Below, one piece after another: positions 36,075 through 46,574 of a stretch of DNA of 64,000 bases (its first letter is position 1; every line of letters starts with the position of its first letter). Under the pieces are notes generated by a model. It ran no database searches. It was given only the letters and a program-made list of their open reading frames with translations, and was not told the origin of the DNA. The DNA is from Cantharellus purpuraceus (Eukaryota; Basidiomycota; Agaricomycetes; Cantharellales; Hydnaceae). Where the stretch lies: NCBI GenBank assembly GCA_025174535.1, contig JALBUN010000006.1, positions 620,001-684,000 on the forward strand, given 5' to 3'. The position numbers and the translations under genes are program-made.

Positions 36075-36145
36075 TCTTCCTTCCGTCAGGCCAAGAGCAA
36101 CTGCTCAAGCTTGGCCACGCTCATGCTTGCCAAAGGGTTTGACAT
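36075..36145 (-). pseudogene. LTR-A gag start, truncated
   Basis: The same N terminus as at 102-1 (MSNPLASMSVAKLEQLL) is visible for 19 codons, then TGA, then the frame is cut by the Copia LTR at 36074. It belongs to the LTR at 36287-36802, 140 bases upstream. Confidence 0.65.
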
Positions 36146-36286
36146 CATTGAGGATAAGACCTCAATCATGCCCCTCCTTTTATATGTCTCCAGACCCCCA
36201 GTATAACTCTGACTGCGCCCAACTGTCTCACCTATTCAATCCACGGACATGGGGCCTCAGGGGCTTGGCCTTAAATGGAGAGATAC

Positions 36287-36802
36287 TGTTATGACTATAT
36301 TCATTAACATCCAGATCCCTGTCCGATCCACTCAGATCCCCAAGCATATGAAATCTATACTCCATTTGGAAACCGCCGTCTCCAGGCTACCTGTCCGATT
36401 GTCATCGCAGATTCCGCCCATCCATCTCTGGTTCCGATTGATGCATCAGCATCACCATAGGAACCTGGACATCTGTCCCCATCAGACTCGGACATACTCA
36501 CGTAAGGCCGTCGGCCTCAGAGACCCAGCACTGGAGTAATTATTATTAGATTTCAAAATATGTATTTAAGTTGCCCAACTGGGGACTTCATTCCCCAGTT
36601 CAAATATCGAATCACACCTAGTTCCTAAGTCCGATCCTAACTCTCTAAGTTGTACTCTGTCTCTGAAATCTCGGACACTGGTATTAGTGAGGGTGCAGCA
36701 CATAAGCTGAAGCCAAGTCTGTTCTGACCCCCACAACGTACTCTGAGTCTGATGAAATCTCTGACCCAATCTCCGACTCCCAATTGGACCTAGTGCGTAA
36801 CA
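36287..36802 (-). repeat. LTR-A, full length (516 bp)
   Basis: On the minus strand it runs TGTTACGCACTAGG to CATAACA. It is nearly the same as the 244-757 copy over its length and is followed by the same leader and gag start. Its 5' flank is a Copia reverse-transcriptase fragment on the plus strand. Confidence 0.75.
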
Positions 36803-37275
36803 AGGGATCAAAGAGGAGGGTAAAGAAGGCTGGTACTGGAAGCTCAGGAAAGTGCTCTATGGCTTGAAGCAGGCAGGACATCAGTGGAAAACTAGACTGG
36901 ACAAGGCAATGACCAGACTCAACTTTAAGAAGAGCCAAGCGGACGATTGCCTCTACATCCTCCAAGAGGAAGGCACCATTGCACTCCTGGTACTCGTGTA
37001 CATGGATGATATGGCTGTTGCTGGATGAACACTCCAAAGGGTTGAGGAGTTCAAGTTGGAATTTCAGAAGATCTTCGATATTACCAACATCAGTGAGCTG
37101 AAATATATACTTGGTATTCAAGTCATTCACAATAGAAAGAAACTCACCGTATCCCTGAATCAAACGGCCTATATCACCAGGATCTTATCCAAGTTCGGTA
37201 TGCAAGATTGTGCACCTGTGGCCACTCCGCTTGCTGTCAAACATAATCTGTCAGTATCACAATCACCTGCAACAG
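36803..37275 (+). pseudogene. Copia reverse transcriptase fragment
   Basis: The plus-strand frame reads WKLRKVLYGLKQAGHQW, then VYMDDMAVAG with the catalytic YMDD, a TGA at 37026-37028, then LKYILGIQVIHNRKKLTVS and FGMQDCAPVATPL, all in Copia RVT_2 order. It is cut at the left by LTR-A and at the right by the Gypsy-C 5' LTR. Confidence 0.85.
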
Positions 37276-38804
37276 TGTATGGGAACTGGTTTTCCCTTAA
37301 AAGATCTTGTTTAAAGTCCCAAAACTGTACAATTTCGCTTTATGGCCTTAAAATATCAGCATATATCTGCTGTCTTCTCTTGATTCAGGGCCATTCAAAT
37401 ATTCTCTATTTTTTCATATTTTTTCAGGAAAAAATTTTCCATGCAGAAATGAGTCTACAAACTTATTGTTCTGCTGGGCGAAGTTTTGGGACCCACATGG
37501 ACCCACAAACCTTCCCAGATGTCAGCAGCCTCAAAGTCAGCCGGAGTCACCCGGACAACTGACTCATTTTCAATCACATGACTCATTTCAATCTCCAACT
37601 CAATCTGGTCACCACTGCCAGTAAATCCTCAATATCTTCACAACCACTGCACCTCCTGACTCCATTTTCAGTGGAGAGTTCAATAGAAGCTGTGCCTACC
37701 CATAGCTGTGCTAATCAGCCTGGGAAACGAAGTATTGACCGAGTTATTTGAGTAATGGTGACTCATGCAATGACTCCTGCCATGACTCATGCTATGACTC
37801 CTGCCATGACTCATGCTATGACTCCTTCCATGACTCATACCATGACTCCTGTGATTACTCATACTATGACTCCTTCCATGACTCATACCATGACTCCTGT
37901 GATTACTCATACTATGACTCCTGCTCTGAGTCACACTATGACTCCATCCATGACTCATGCCCTGAGTCAGAGCAAATCCAAGCAGCTCATTGGCTAGGAA
38001 ACTTCCACCCCCTTCTCACATATTCCACTAGCTTCCAGTAGTTTCCATCTATTAATAGGTAGAAGTTTCCAGTAGTATTAGTCAGCTCCTGTAAATACAA
38101 TATAAAAGGAGCCCATTCTGCCTCTGAAATAAATAACCATTTCTACCCCATCATTTGCACATCAGTGTGACTAGAGTGACATACAGTGTCATCCTCTATA
38201 TCTCAGTAACTGTTGATTGTCCAGTTCAAGGGTCGCTTACAGTTGTGTAACTGTATTCAATTGCACTCAAAGTAGTGATTGTCCTGCTTTGGGCGTGAGT
38301 GTAGTATCTACCTCGCGTGACTACAAATCTACAGGGTGAGATTGTCTGTCGATAGTCCTGCCATTAGTGCTCTTGTTTAAGTTACTAGTGTGTACTGCCT
38401 TTGCAGAGCATTAGGATCTTGAACTCGTGTGAAGCAGTTGCTAGACTACTTCACACATTGCTGTTACCCGCTTCAGAGTGTCACTGGTTGGACGGTCGGA
38501 TTCATCCACCTACTTCCTCTAGCCTCTAAGTGCATTCCCCTCTTTTTGGAATATCTGGACCCCTAAGCGTCCGTGAACTCTAGACTCTGGAAGTCTTATT
38601 CATTCCCTACTGCTAAGAAATGTATTACCTTCCTGCGTATCGTCTGCATTGACCATTACAACAGATTGTAACCAAAGTACAAACGTTAAATTGTTTCTGG
38701 AGTTGTGCTGCAGTAGGATTTGATATTCTTCTCAGCTGTTCATTCACGGAATTGTGGTGATTTAGAGTTTGCCCTAACACCATAATTTTGCGGGTTCCAA
38801 AACA
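37276..38804 (+). repeat. Gypsy-C 5' LTR (1529 bp)
   Basis: It runs TGTATGGG to CCAAAACA. A TATAAAA box lies at 38101-38107 and AATAAA about 25 bases later. U3 is long and holds the TGACTC array at 37759-37974 and another ATGACTCAT near 37580 that the 3' LTR lacks. Transcription of the element should start about 25-30 bases after the TATA box. Confidence 0.88.
37759..37974 (+). repeat. 12-bp tandem array of TGACTC boxes, 18 units (5' LTR)
   Basis: Eighteen units of 12 bases, each starting TGACTC, TTACTC or TGAGTC, with alternating six-base spacers (ATGCAA, CTGCCA, ATGCTA, CTTCCA, ATACCA...). Every second unit gives ATGACTCAT, the palindromic bZIP (Gcn4/AP-1 type) site, at 24-base spacing. 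The same array has 10 units in the 3' LTR (48086-48205) and 6 in the solo LTR (34957-35028). It lies about 130 bases before the TATA box, where activator sites would act. Binding is inferred, not shown. Confidence 0.85.
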
Positions 38805-39101
38805 TTGGTGGACGCTCTGGGAATTGCTTAAGCAGTGTCTAGAGTGTAGATTCTAAGCACCATTGCAGATATAACCCAATCCTCTATCACTAAGTCTTTA
38901 CTCAATATAGTTTCTCGTAATCTGGAACAAACCGATTTGGAATTTCCAGAGGACAAGTTCTATAGTCACACTCGTCTGCCCTCCTCCTCTAATCCTAACT
39001 CTCCTCTTTATCTAAACCCTTATCCAACACCAACTCATATTCAAACTCGTTTCGAATCATATCGACCTCATGACAAGTTGACCTCATTCAAGCTGAGCAA
39101 C

Positions 39102-42100
39102 ATGTCTACCTCAACAATTCGACAACAACAACAACTTGAGGACGACCCGTCTACTCCTTTGGCTGCTCAACCAGAGCGACCAATTGCCCCTATTACTCCT
39201 GGTTTCTTGCACACTAGATCCCCACTCACTCCTGTGAATGATCTTGACCAGACATTTACTACGGATGAAGAGATTAGTGCTGCAGATGCCTCTTTTGCTG
39301 TGGAAGTTGATCAGACTGACCATGCACTTACCAATTGGACTTTTGATGGACCCCTTATCACAGGACCATTACAAAATGTCTTTGTAGTGCCTGGTAAGCC
39401 TTTGAAAAGCTTCAGCGCAGCAAGAGTACGGAGAGAGGTCAGACTTGATCCCCTACTCTCTTCCAGAAGAGATGCACTCCTTAGCATTGCAGAGATGAGC
39501 TTTAATCGTGCGGAAGCACCAGGTACTAGAGCTCTGAATCGCCTTGCTATTGGACTCTTCAAGAAAGAGTTAGCCTTACTCAATGTAGTACTACTCGGAC
39601 ATCCTGGACGGGTTAGTCAACATGGTAGTACGGGGTATTATCTTGATCCATGGAAGTATAAGCAACTGTTAGATGCACTCAATCACCTTGCAAGTGAAAG
39701 AGAAAGCGTATTGCAGCAGATGAAACTTCCTACTCCTACTGTCCCTTCATTGCCTTCAGAATGGCCTAGTGACTCCCTTTGGAGTTCCAAGGACATGGAA
39801 GTGCTTTGTGTTACGCTACGTGAAGATGTAGAAAACTTTTTGGCATTTTATTGGGATGCGGTATCCAAGTCTAATGGTATATGGAAACCAGTCAAGGATG
39901 ACTTTTTGTCTCCTGCACTCCCAGATATTGCAGAAATGTCTTCTGACATTAACGGCTTCAAAATTCGTTTTGCTGCTGCCCAAGCTGCTTTGCAGAGAAA
40001 GGTTGCTGCAGATACTAGTTTCTATGAAGCCAAGGTCATTAATGCACCAGTGAACCCTGTCCTTGGACATGAAGTTCCTCCTCATGCATCTATGCCTGTT
40101 AGAAACATTCAGCAGTCCACTGTTGCCTATACTGCTAAGGAAGCTCCTTTGATTTCCAGAACGGATCAAGGAGAAAACTTTCCAGTTGATCATGAATGGA
40201 TTAGACAGAGACAGTCTGCGGTTTACAATCGTGGTCCCAGACCCTCTACTCTTTTCAATTCTCCTTACCATCAGGATCCTAGTAAACTTACTGGATCTGC
40301 AGGTTTGGAAGAAATGTTCTATACTCCTCCTCAAGTTCAGAGCAGGGGTACTTTGGGCATTCCAGAATCCATTATGGTTCCTCACAGACCTTATGGAGCT
40401 TCTGGAGGAGGTGCTCCACCTCCTGGAGGTGAACCTCCTGATGATGACGGATCTCTTGGTCCCCCTCATACACCTAATCCATTTTTACCTAGACCATCAT
40501 TGCCACATAGAAGTGTGAGGAGTAATCCTCCCCCTCCTGGTAGGCATGGAGGCTCAGGTCCTCCTGATGGAGGTGATGGTGGAGGTTACGGTCATAGTCC
40601 AGACTGGGGGGATCTTGATCAGAGAAACCCTAATCTCAGATTAGACGCTCCAGTGACTCAGAGCAAGCTAGAAGCTTACTTTGATAACAAGTTGCGTCAG
40701 GACTTAGTCCCTGAATGGGATGGAAACCCTGACAATCTGGCTCAATGGATATTGAAAGTAAATCATTTGGCTCAGCGATCTCCTACGGTCTTCAAGCAAT
40801 TGGGACAAATTATCCCTTTGCGGTTGCGTAAAGGAGCAGAGCGGTGGTTTTTCTCTTTACCATTATCCTACCGCCAAGAAGCAACTGAGGACTGGAAGTC
40901 CATCAGAGAAGTCATTGGTTCATACTATATGAACAGAGCCTGGTTGGATAGGCAGAAAGCTAGAGCAACTCGTGCTACTTTCAGAGAGCCTGGCTTTACT
41001 AATGAGACTCCTAGTGAGTATTACGTTAGAAAGTTGGAGCTATTGAGACTGGTCAGCAAGCTGTCAGACCCAGAGCTTATATTGGAAATCATGAATGGTG
41101 CACCACCTTACTGGCATACAGTCATTGATGCTCACAGGTGTTCATCTGCAGTGGAATTCCAAACTGCTATCAAGTATCACGAGGAATCATTGTCACATGC
41201 TCCTTTCTCTTCAGGAGACAACCTGGAAAGACGTATTAGAAATTTGGAAAATTCTTTGCATCAACCCAAACCTAGGTTTGACTCAAACAGATCTTTTAGA
41301 GATGCTAGAGCTCATCTGGTTGGATGGTCATCCAAATTGAATCCTCCAAAATTCCCTCGGGATGATTCTAATGTGTCTAAAAATTCTACACCTGAATCCA
41401 AAGGAGCTAGACCCTGCAGGCATTGTGGCAGTAACAAGCATTGGGATAATGAGTGCAAACATGCCAATTCAGCATCTCGCTCTGCCCATACACGTTACAC
41501 GGTTTCTAATGAAGAAGCTAATGCAGACCTTGCCTATGAGGATATGTACCTTGAATCACTTCATGAATCAGAAGTAGATTCAAATTCAGACAATGCTCAT
41601 GTTAATAATGTTGCAACTGAGAATATTCCTGAAGAACCTTCTTTGGATCAACAGGACTCTGCTCAGGATACAGAAGCACATTGTCAACTTGCCAAACCAG
41701 CCATGAGCTTGCTGGAAAGTATGTCCCGACTGGGGGGATCCATACCTAATAGAGAAGAATCTTCTGAGCCTTTGTCTCTGGAAAAATCTTTTTCTGAGAC
41801 GTTCACTCCTAAATCTCGTCAAGAGAGGAGAAGGTTAATGAAAGATTCCAAACATGTAGCTGCTTTCCTAAGGAATTCTAAGCTTATTAGTTGGGCTCCA
41901 AACTCTTTGATTAAACTCAAGCGTTTCATGTCCAGACCAGCTGGCTGTGCTTTCCTCGGATCTTCTGCAACCACTACAAATGTTTGGCTGGGAGAATATG
42001 GGAAGAATCAAACTACCCTAGTAGCTGATTCTGGTTCGGACATAACCCTTATCTCTCAGAAAGCTCTCTGCTCTATGGAGAATCCTCCTAAAATCAAAAC

Positions 42101-42674
42101 GGGTCAGAAAATTAACTTGATACAAGTTACTGGCATATCCAAAATTTCTGGATACGTTACAATACCCATTTACTTTGACTCTGACTCTGGACCAGTCCAA
42201 ATTGAAGTTGAAGCTTATGTGGTCAAAGGCATGACTACCCCTGTCATTCTTGGGAATGATTTTGCTGATCAGTACTCAATCTCGCTTTTAAGAGAAGGCT
42301 CAGATAGCCATCTTATGTTTGGTAATACTGGACGGAAAGCTAAAATTGAGAACTCAGTGAGCTCACCCTTATTGGATGAGAATGGTCACACCTTTAAAAT
42401 AAGAGCCCTACCTGACCTTGCATCTCTGACTGCAAAGTTCAAGGCTCATAGACGTATTAAGAAATCTCGGAAACGGGTTAGAGCACGCATTTCGGATTCA
42501 AGTGTCAGGGCCTTACATCCCGTCACAATTCCTCCTGAAACTGCTTCTCTAATTCCAGTTTCTATCTATTTCCCTGGGAATAGTAATGAAGTTTATGTGG
42601 AAAAAGTGCTTCACTCCAATCACGGGCCTGAAGATTTTCTATGGCATTTCAGATGCAATTGTATCTCGGAATAA
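39102..42674 (+). CDS. Gypsy-C gag-protease polyprotein
   Basis: Start ATG at 39102 (MSTSTIRQQQQLEDD), 1190 aa. The same frame is open further upstream but without an ATG. A proline/glycine-rich stretch (about 480-530) precedes the capsid-like region around KLEAYFDNKLRQDLVPEWDG. A CCHC zinc knuckle, CRHCGSNKHWDNEC, lies near residue 771. A retropepsin follows with VADSGSDITLIS near 976 and VILGNDFADQ. The N-terminal 450 residues before capsid are longer than in most gypsy Gags. The frame ends shortly after the site where pol must be entered. Confidence 0.85.
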   Translation: MSTSTIRQQQQLEDDPSTPLAAQPERPIAPITPGFLHTRSPLTPVNDLDQTFTTDEEISAADASFAVEVDQTDHALTNWTFDGPLITGPLQNVFVVPGKPLKSFSAARVRREVRLDPLLSSRRDALLSIAEMSFNRAEAPGTRALNRLAIGLFKKELALLNVVLLGHPGRVSQHGSTGYYLDPWKYKQLLDALNHLASERESVLQQMKLPTPTVPSLPSEWPSDSLWSSKDMEVLCVTLREDVENFLAFYWDAVSKSNGIWKPVKDDFLSPALPDIAEMSSDINGFKIRFAAAQAALQRKVAADTSFYEAKVINAPVNPVLGHEVPPHASMPVRNIQQSTVAYTAKEAPLISRTDQGENFPVDHEWIRQRQSAVYNRGPRPSTLFNSPYHQDPSKLTGSAGLEEMFYTPPQVQSRGTLGIPESIMVPHRPYGASGGGAPPPGGEPPDDDGSLGPPHTPNPFLPRPSLPHRSVRSNPPPPGRHGGSGPPDGGDGGGYGHSPDWGDLDQRNPNLRLDAPVTQSKLEAYFDNKLRQDLVPEWDGNPDNLAQWILKVNHLAQRSPTVFKQLGQIIPLRLRKGAERWFFSLPLSYRQEATEDWKSIREVIGSYYMNRAWLDRQKARATRATFREPGFTNETPSEYYVRKLELLRLVSKLSDPELILEIMNGAPPYWHTVIDAHRCSSAVEFQTAIKYHEESLSHAPFSSGDNLERRIRNLENSLHQPKPRFDSNRSFRDARAHLVGWSSKLNPPKFPRDDSNVSKNSTPESKGARPCRHCGSNKHWDNECKHANSASRSAHTRYTVSNEEANADLAYEDMYLESLHESEVDSNSDNAHVNNVATENIPEEPSLDQQDSAQDTEAHCQLAKPAMSLLESMSRLGGSIPNREESSEPLSLEKSFSETFTPKSRQERRRLMKDSKHVAAFLRNSKLISWAPNSLIKLKRFMSRPAGCAFLGSSATTTNVWLGEYGKNQTTLVADSGSDITLISQKALCSMENPPKIKTGQKINLIQVTGISKISGYVTIPIYFDSDSGPVQIEVEAYVVKGMTTPVILGNDFADQYSISLLREGSDSHLMFGNTGRKAKIENSVSSPLLDENGHTFKIRALPDLASLTAKFKAHRRIKKSRKRVRARISDSSVRALHPVTIPPETASLIPVSIYFPGNSNEVYVEKVLHSNHGPEDFLWHFRCNCISE

Positions 42675-45600
42675 CCCATGCCTACATGTTAGCAATTTTT
42701 CATCACAACCAGTTACTATACATCAAGGACAACTTCTGGGTCATGCTAGGAATCCTTCCAATTGGCTGGATCGGACTTCTAATTTGAATCAGAGTCAATT
42801 AGAGACTAGACTCTCTCATGCCAGACTCATAAAAGCTCTTGCTCAACAGAACTTTGAGTCTGGTACAATACCTACTGTTGCCTCTCTTGAATCAGATGGA
42901 GAGGTGGTACAAGGAGGACCTAAGGCTCAGGAGACTCCTCCTGAGGATGTTCCTGGAAACCAACTGTTGGATGAAATTGACTTCTTGCCAGAGCTCAATG
43001 AGTTCAATAGGAAGGCTCTCCAAAACACAGTTTTGGCGCATAAAGACACATTTGGTCTTGATGGCAGACTTGGCAATTACGATGCAAGAGTTGAAATCAA
43101 TCTCAGGCCTGAGGCCAAAGAAATTTCACTACCACCTTATAATGCCTCACCTGCCAAAAGGGAAGTCATTGACAAGCAAATGGATGCTTGGCTCAGTCTC
43201 GGAGTCATTGAACCATCCAAAAGTCCTTGGGGTTTCCCAGCACTTATAGCCTATCGTAATGGGAAACCAAGAATGTGTATAGACTATAGGAAACTCAATG
43301 AGATTGCTGTCCCAGATGAATTTCCTTTGCCAAGACAAGATTCCATTTTGCAGGCACTTACGGGATCTCGTTGGTTATCCACTTTGGATGCGTTAGCGGG
43401 TTTCACGCAGCTGCAAATGTCGGACAGTGCCAAAGAAAAAACTGCATTCAGAACTCATAGAGGACTGTATCAGTTCAAACGGATGCCTTTTGGGTATCGG
43501 AATGGGCCTGCAGTCTTTCAAAGAGTAATGCAAGGTGTCCTAGCACCTTTTCTATGGGTATTTGCCCTGGTCTATATAGATGATATTGTCATATATTCCA
43601 GGACGTTCAAAGAACACTTAGTACATCTGGACAAAGTGTTTGGAGCTATAGAAAAGTCAGGAATCACCTTATCTCCTGCCAAGTGCCATTTGGCCTACCA
43701 GTCTTTGCTACTGTTGGGACAGAAGGTATCACGGTTAGGTCTATCAACCCACAAGGAGAAGATAGATGCTATACTAGAATTGGCAGAGCCAAAGAATGTG
43801 CATGACCTACAAATCTTCCTTGGAATGGTGGTATACTTTTCTTCATATATACCATTCTATGCATGGATTGTAGCCCCTTTGTTTGAATTGCTCAAAAAGA
43901 ATTCAACTTGGGAATGGGGCATTATTCAACAGGAAGCCTTTGATTTGGCTAAGAATGCCCTAGTCAGTGCACCAGTTAGGGCATATGCCATTCCTGGTCT
44001 TGGATACAGAGTCTACTCGGATGCATGTGATGTTGGAATTGCCGCTATACTTCAGCAGATCCAACCTCTCAAAATCAGAGATCTCAAGGGTACCAAAGGG
44101 TATGAGAAACTCAAATCAGCATATGACAAAGGATTACCTGTACCCCAAATGGTGATTCCCGTGTCAAAGGAGGAAACTCTCCCTAAGCCAGGTACTTGGG
44201 ATAAAGACTTTGAAAACACTACGGTTTCAGTAGAACGAGTCATTGCTTACTGGTCTTGTACATTGAAACCAGCTGAAAGAAATTACTCTCCTACGGAAAG
44301 AGAGGCGCTTGCGTTACGAGATGGTCTTATCAAATTTCAACCCTACATTGAAGGGGAGAAAGTAGTAGCAATTACAGACCATGCAGCCCTTATCTGGAGT
44401 CGGACCTACCAAAATGTTAATAGGCGGTTATTAACTTGGGGAACAGTATTTGCTGCATACCCTGAATTAAAGATCGTACATAGAGCAGGACGGGTTCACT
44501 CCAATGTAGATCCTATCTCTAGACTCAGGAGAAATGTTCCATACCAAGATGGGCCTTCTTCTGATGACACCATTCCTACTATCCTGGATTCAGAACAGGA
44601 TCCACTTGTGGATTTTTATTCTGACATCTCTCCCCAATTCGAAGCCAGGACTTTAATGTTAATGGCTGCGTATGAAGAAGAGAACCAGAGAATTCCGCAG
44701 AAAGTGTATTCTTCTTCCATCCAAGCTAATACCAGCCTTGAAGAAGACTTCACCATTCCATATGTAACAGCCAAAAGCTATAATCTAGTCTCTAGCCTTG
44801 CTCAGGAGGAGATTCAGAAAATAGTTGATGCGTATGCCAAAGATCCTTACTTCAAAAGGGTCAGATCTGAATTACGACAGGAGTCTAATTGGATCAGCCC
44901 AAAGCATCCTCTCTTTTTTGAAAATGAGGACGGATTGCTTTACTTTGAAGATTGGAATGGAAATTACAGGCTGTGTGTACCCAAGGATGAGCAAGCTAAA
45001 CTTCTAAGTGAAATTCATGATGAAATCACTGAAGGAGCTCATGCGGGTTATCACAAAATGTACAACAAGCTGGCTTCTACTTTCTATTGGCCTAGAATGA
45101 GTAGAGATGTCAAAAAGTTTGTCGTGAGCTGTGACATTTGCCAGAAAGCCAAACCTAGGCGACACGCACCCATTGGATTATTACAGCCCATTCCTATTCC
45201 AGAAAATCCATTTGAAGTCGTAACCATGGATTTCATCACGGAATTGCCTGAGAGCAATGGGTATGATTCCATCCTGGTAATAGTGGATAAACTCACAAAA
45301 TATGGAATCTTTATCCCTACTCAAAGTACCATTAATGAGGAGGGTACAGCTCGGTTATTTTTTGAACATGTACTGTCCAAATATGGAATCCCTAAGCAAA
45401 TCATATCCGATAGGGATTCTAGATGGACTAGCACTTTTTGGAAAGAGTTATGCAAACAGCTAAACATGAAAAGAGCCTTAACTACTGCCTATCATCCTCA
45501 AGCTGATGGGCAGACAGAGATTTTGAATCAGACACTGGAAACCGTGCTGCGCTCTTACATAAGCCCCACGCGCGACGACTGGGTGGCTCTCACCACTCCT

Positions 45601-46398
45601 TTCGCATTCTCTTACAACAACACTCCCCACCTGGCTACTGGTCTAGCCCCTGCACTTCTACTCTACGGTTATCATCCGCGCACATCATCTTCTTACCTAC
45701 ACCCTGCCCCTGACGGTGTAGTGCAACCGCGATCAACAAATCCAGCCGAGTTTGCCGCCAAACTTCCTGATCGCGCTAGAACGGCCCCACTTGCTCCTGA
45801 GGTCGAAAGCACGAAAGCCGCTGACTTTCTAGAGGAGTTTAAGGCTTACCGATTGCGAGCCAGGCAATCCCTGCAGTTTGCGCAGGTTGCTCAGCAACGT
45901 AGCTACAATGCCGGATGCCTGGCCACGGAGTTTGAAGCTGGCGACCTCATCCTCCTTAACCCCCACTCTCTTGACCTTCTACGCTCTGAACCAGGCCGAG
46001 GTAAGAAACTAAACATGAAGTATGACGGACCCTTTGAAATTCTGCAGAAACTAGGACCAGCTACGTACCGGCTGCGTCTGCCCGCATCCTATGGCATCCA
46101 CCCAGTCCTCAATATTGCCCATCTCGAGCCCTATTCCTCCTCCCACCCTCATTTTGGAAAGCGGCCCACTAGGTCCCTCGATCGTGCTAGCTTCAGCGAA
46201 TTGCCGGAATTTGAGGTCGAATCTATCATCGGTGAGCGCTGGCGCAAGGCCCGGAACGGACGTCGAGTTCAAGAGCTACTCACGCGTTTCCTTGGCTACG
46301 ATGCGAGCTACAATGAATGGCTCCCTCATTGCTACCTTCGCAATGCCCCCGATCTGTTGCATACTTGGGACCGGCGTGACCGAAGCAAGTCTCACTAA
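42586..46398 (+). CDS. Gypsy-C pol: reverse transcriptase, RNase H, integrase, chromodomain-like tail
   Basis: The +1 frame overlaps gag-protease by 89 bases. An ATG occurs at 42586, but protein logic puts the join at the T-run 42635-42638, where ...GPEDF meets YGISDAIV. Domains in order: reverse transcriptase with VYIDDIVIYS (YIDD at 43573), RNase H with VYSDACD and ITDHAAL, integrase zinc finger (H-H-CDIC) and core with MDFI, SDRDSRW and DGQTEILNQ as the D,D,E residues, then a C-terminal module FEVESIIGERW...GYDASYNEWLP that resembles a chromodomain. From about 45540 codon use turns clearly GC-richer. No stop interrupts the frame, so the enzyme could be functional. Confidence 0.88.
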   Translation: MKFMWKKCFTPITGLKIFYGISDAIVSRNNPCLHVSNFSSQPVTIHQGQLLGHARNPSNWLDRTSNLNQSQLETRLSHARLIKALAQQNFESGTIPTVASLESDGEVVQGGPKAQETPPEDVPGNQLLDEIDFLPELNEFNRKALQNTVLAHKDTFGLDGRLGNYDARVEINLRPEAKEISLPPYNASPAKREVIDKQMDAWLSLGVIEPSKSPWGFPALIAYRNGKPRMCIDYRKLNEIAVPDEFPLPRQDSILQALTGSRWLSTLDALAGFTQLQMSDSAKEKTAFRTHRGLYQFKRMPFGYRNGPAVFQRVMQGVLAPFLWVFALVYIDDIVIYSRTFKEHLVHLDKVFGAIEKSGITLSPAKCHLAYQSLLLLGQKVSRLGLSTHKEKIDAILELAEPKNVHDLQIFLGMVVYFSSYIPFYAWIVAPLFELLKKNSTWEWGIIQQEAFDLAKNALVSAPVRAYAIPGLGYRVYSDACDVGIAAILQQIQPLKIRDLKGTKGYEKLKSAYDKGLPVPQMVIPVSKEETLPKPGTWDKDFENTTVSVERVIAYWSCTLKPAERNYSPTEREALALRDGLIKFQPYIEGEKVVAITDHAALIWSRTYQNVNRRLLTWGTVFAAYPELKIVHRAGRVHSNVDPISRLRRNVPYQDGPSSDDTIPTILDSEQDPLVDFYSDISPQFEARTLMLMAAYEEENQRIPQKVYSSSIQANTSLEEDFTIPYVTAKSYNLVSSLAQEEIQKIVDAYAKDPYFKRVRSELRQESNWISPKHPLFFENEDGLLYFEDWNGNYRLCVPKDEQAKLLSEIHDEITEGAHAGYHKMYNKLASTFYWPRMSRDVKKFVVSCDICQKAKPRRHAPIGLLQPIPIPENPFEVVTMDFITELPESNGYDSILVIVDKLTKYGIFIPTQSTINEEGTARLFFEHVLSKYGIPKQIISDRDSRWTSTFWKELCKQLNMKRALTTAYHPQADGQTEILNQTLETVLRSYISPTRDDWVALTTPFAFSYNNTPHLATGLAPALLLYGYHPRTSSSYLHPAPDGVVQPRSTNPAEFAAKLPDRARTAPLAPEVESTKAADFLEEFKAYRLRARQSLQFAQVAQQRSYNAGCLATEFEAGDLILLNPHSLDLLRSEPGRGKKLNMKYDGPFEILQKLGPATYRLRLPASYGIHPVLNIAHLEPYSSSHPHFGKRPTRSLDRASFSELPEFEVESIIGERWRKARNGRRVQELLTRFLGYDASYNEWLPHCYLRNAPDLLHTWDRRDRSKSH

Positions 46399-46574
46399 GA
46401 AGTCTTCCCCTCTCACTCTACTCTATCAGCTCATTCTTCCACCACTTTCCAGCTTGTTCTATGCATGTATGCCCCCTTATTTTAAAAACCAATGCGACTC
46501 TCCATCTTGACATCTCACTCCCACCTTGAAAGAGCTCTTAGAAAACTATTGATCGTTCTATATATCATTTCGCT

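Noticed and set aside
37680..37974. Minus-strand frame of Met-Ser-His-Gly repeats as a histidine-rich protein
   Set aside because: It is the translation of the 12-bp LTR array; the array length differs between copies and the frame extends into U3.
37759..37974. CRISPR array
   Set aside because: The units are 12 bp with no 25-40 bp spacers, and the DNA is eukaryotic.
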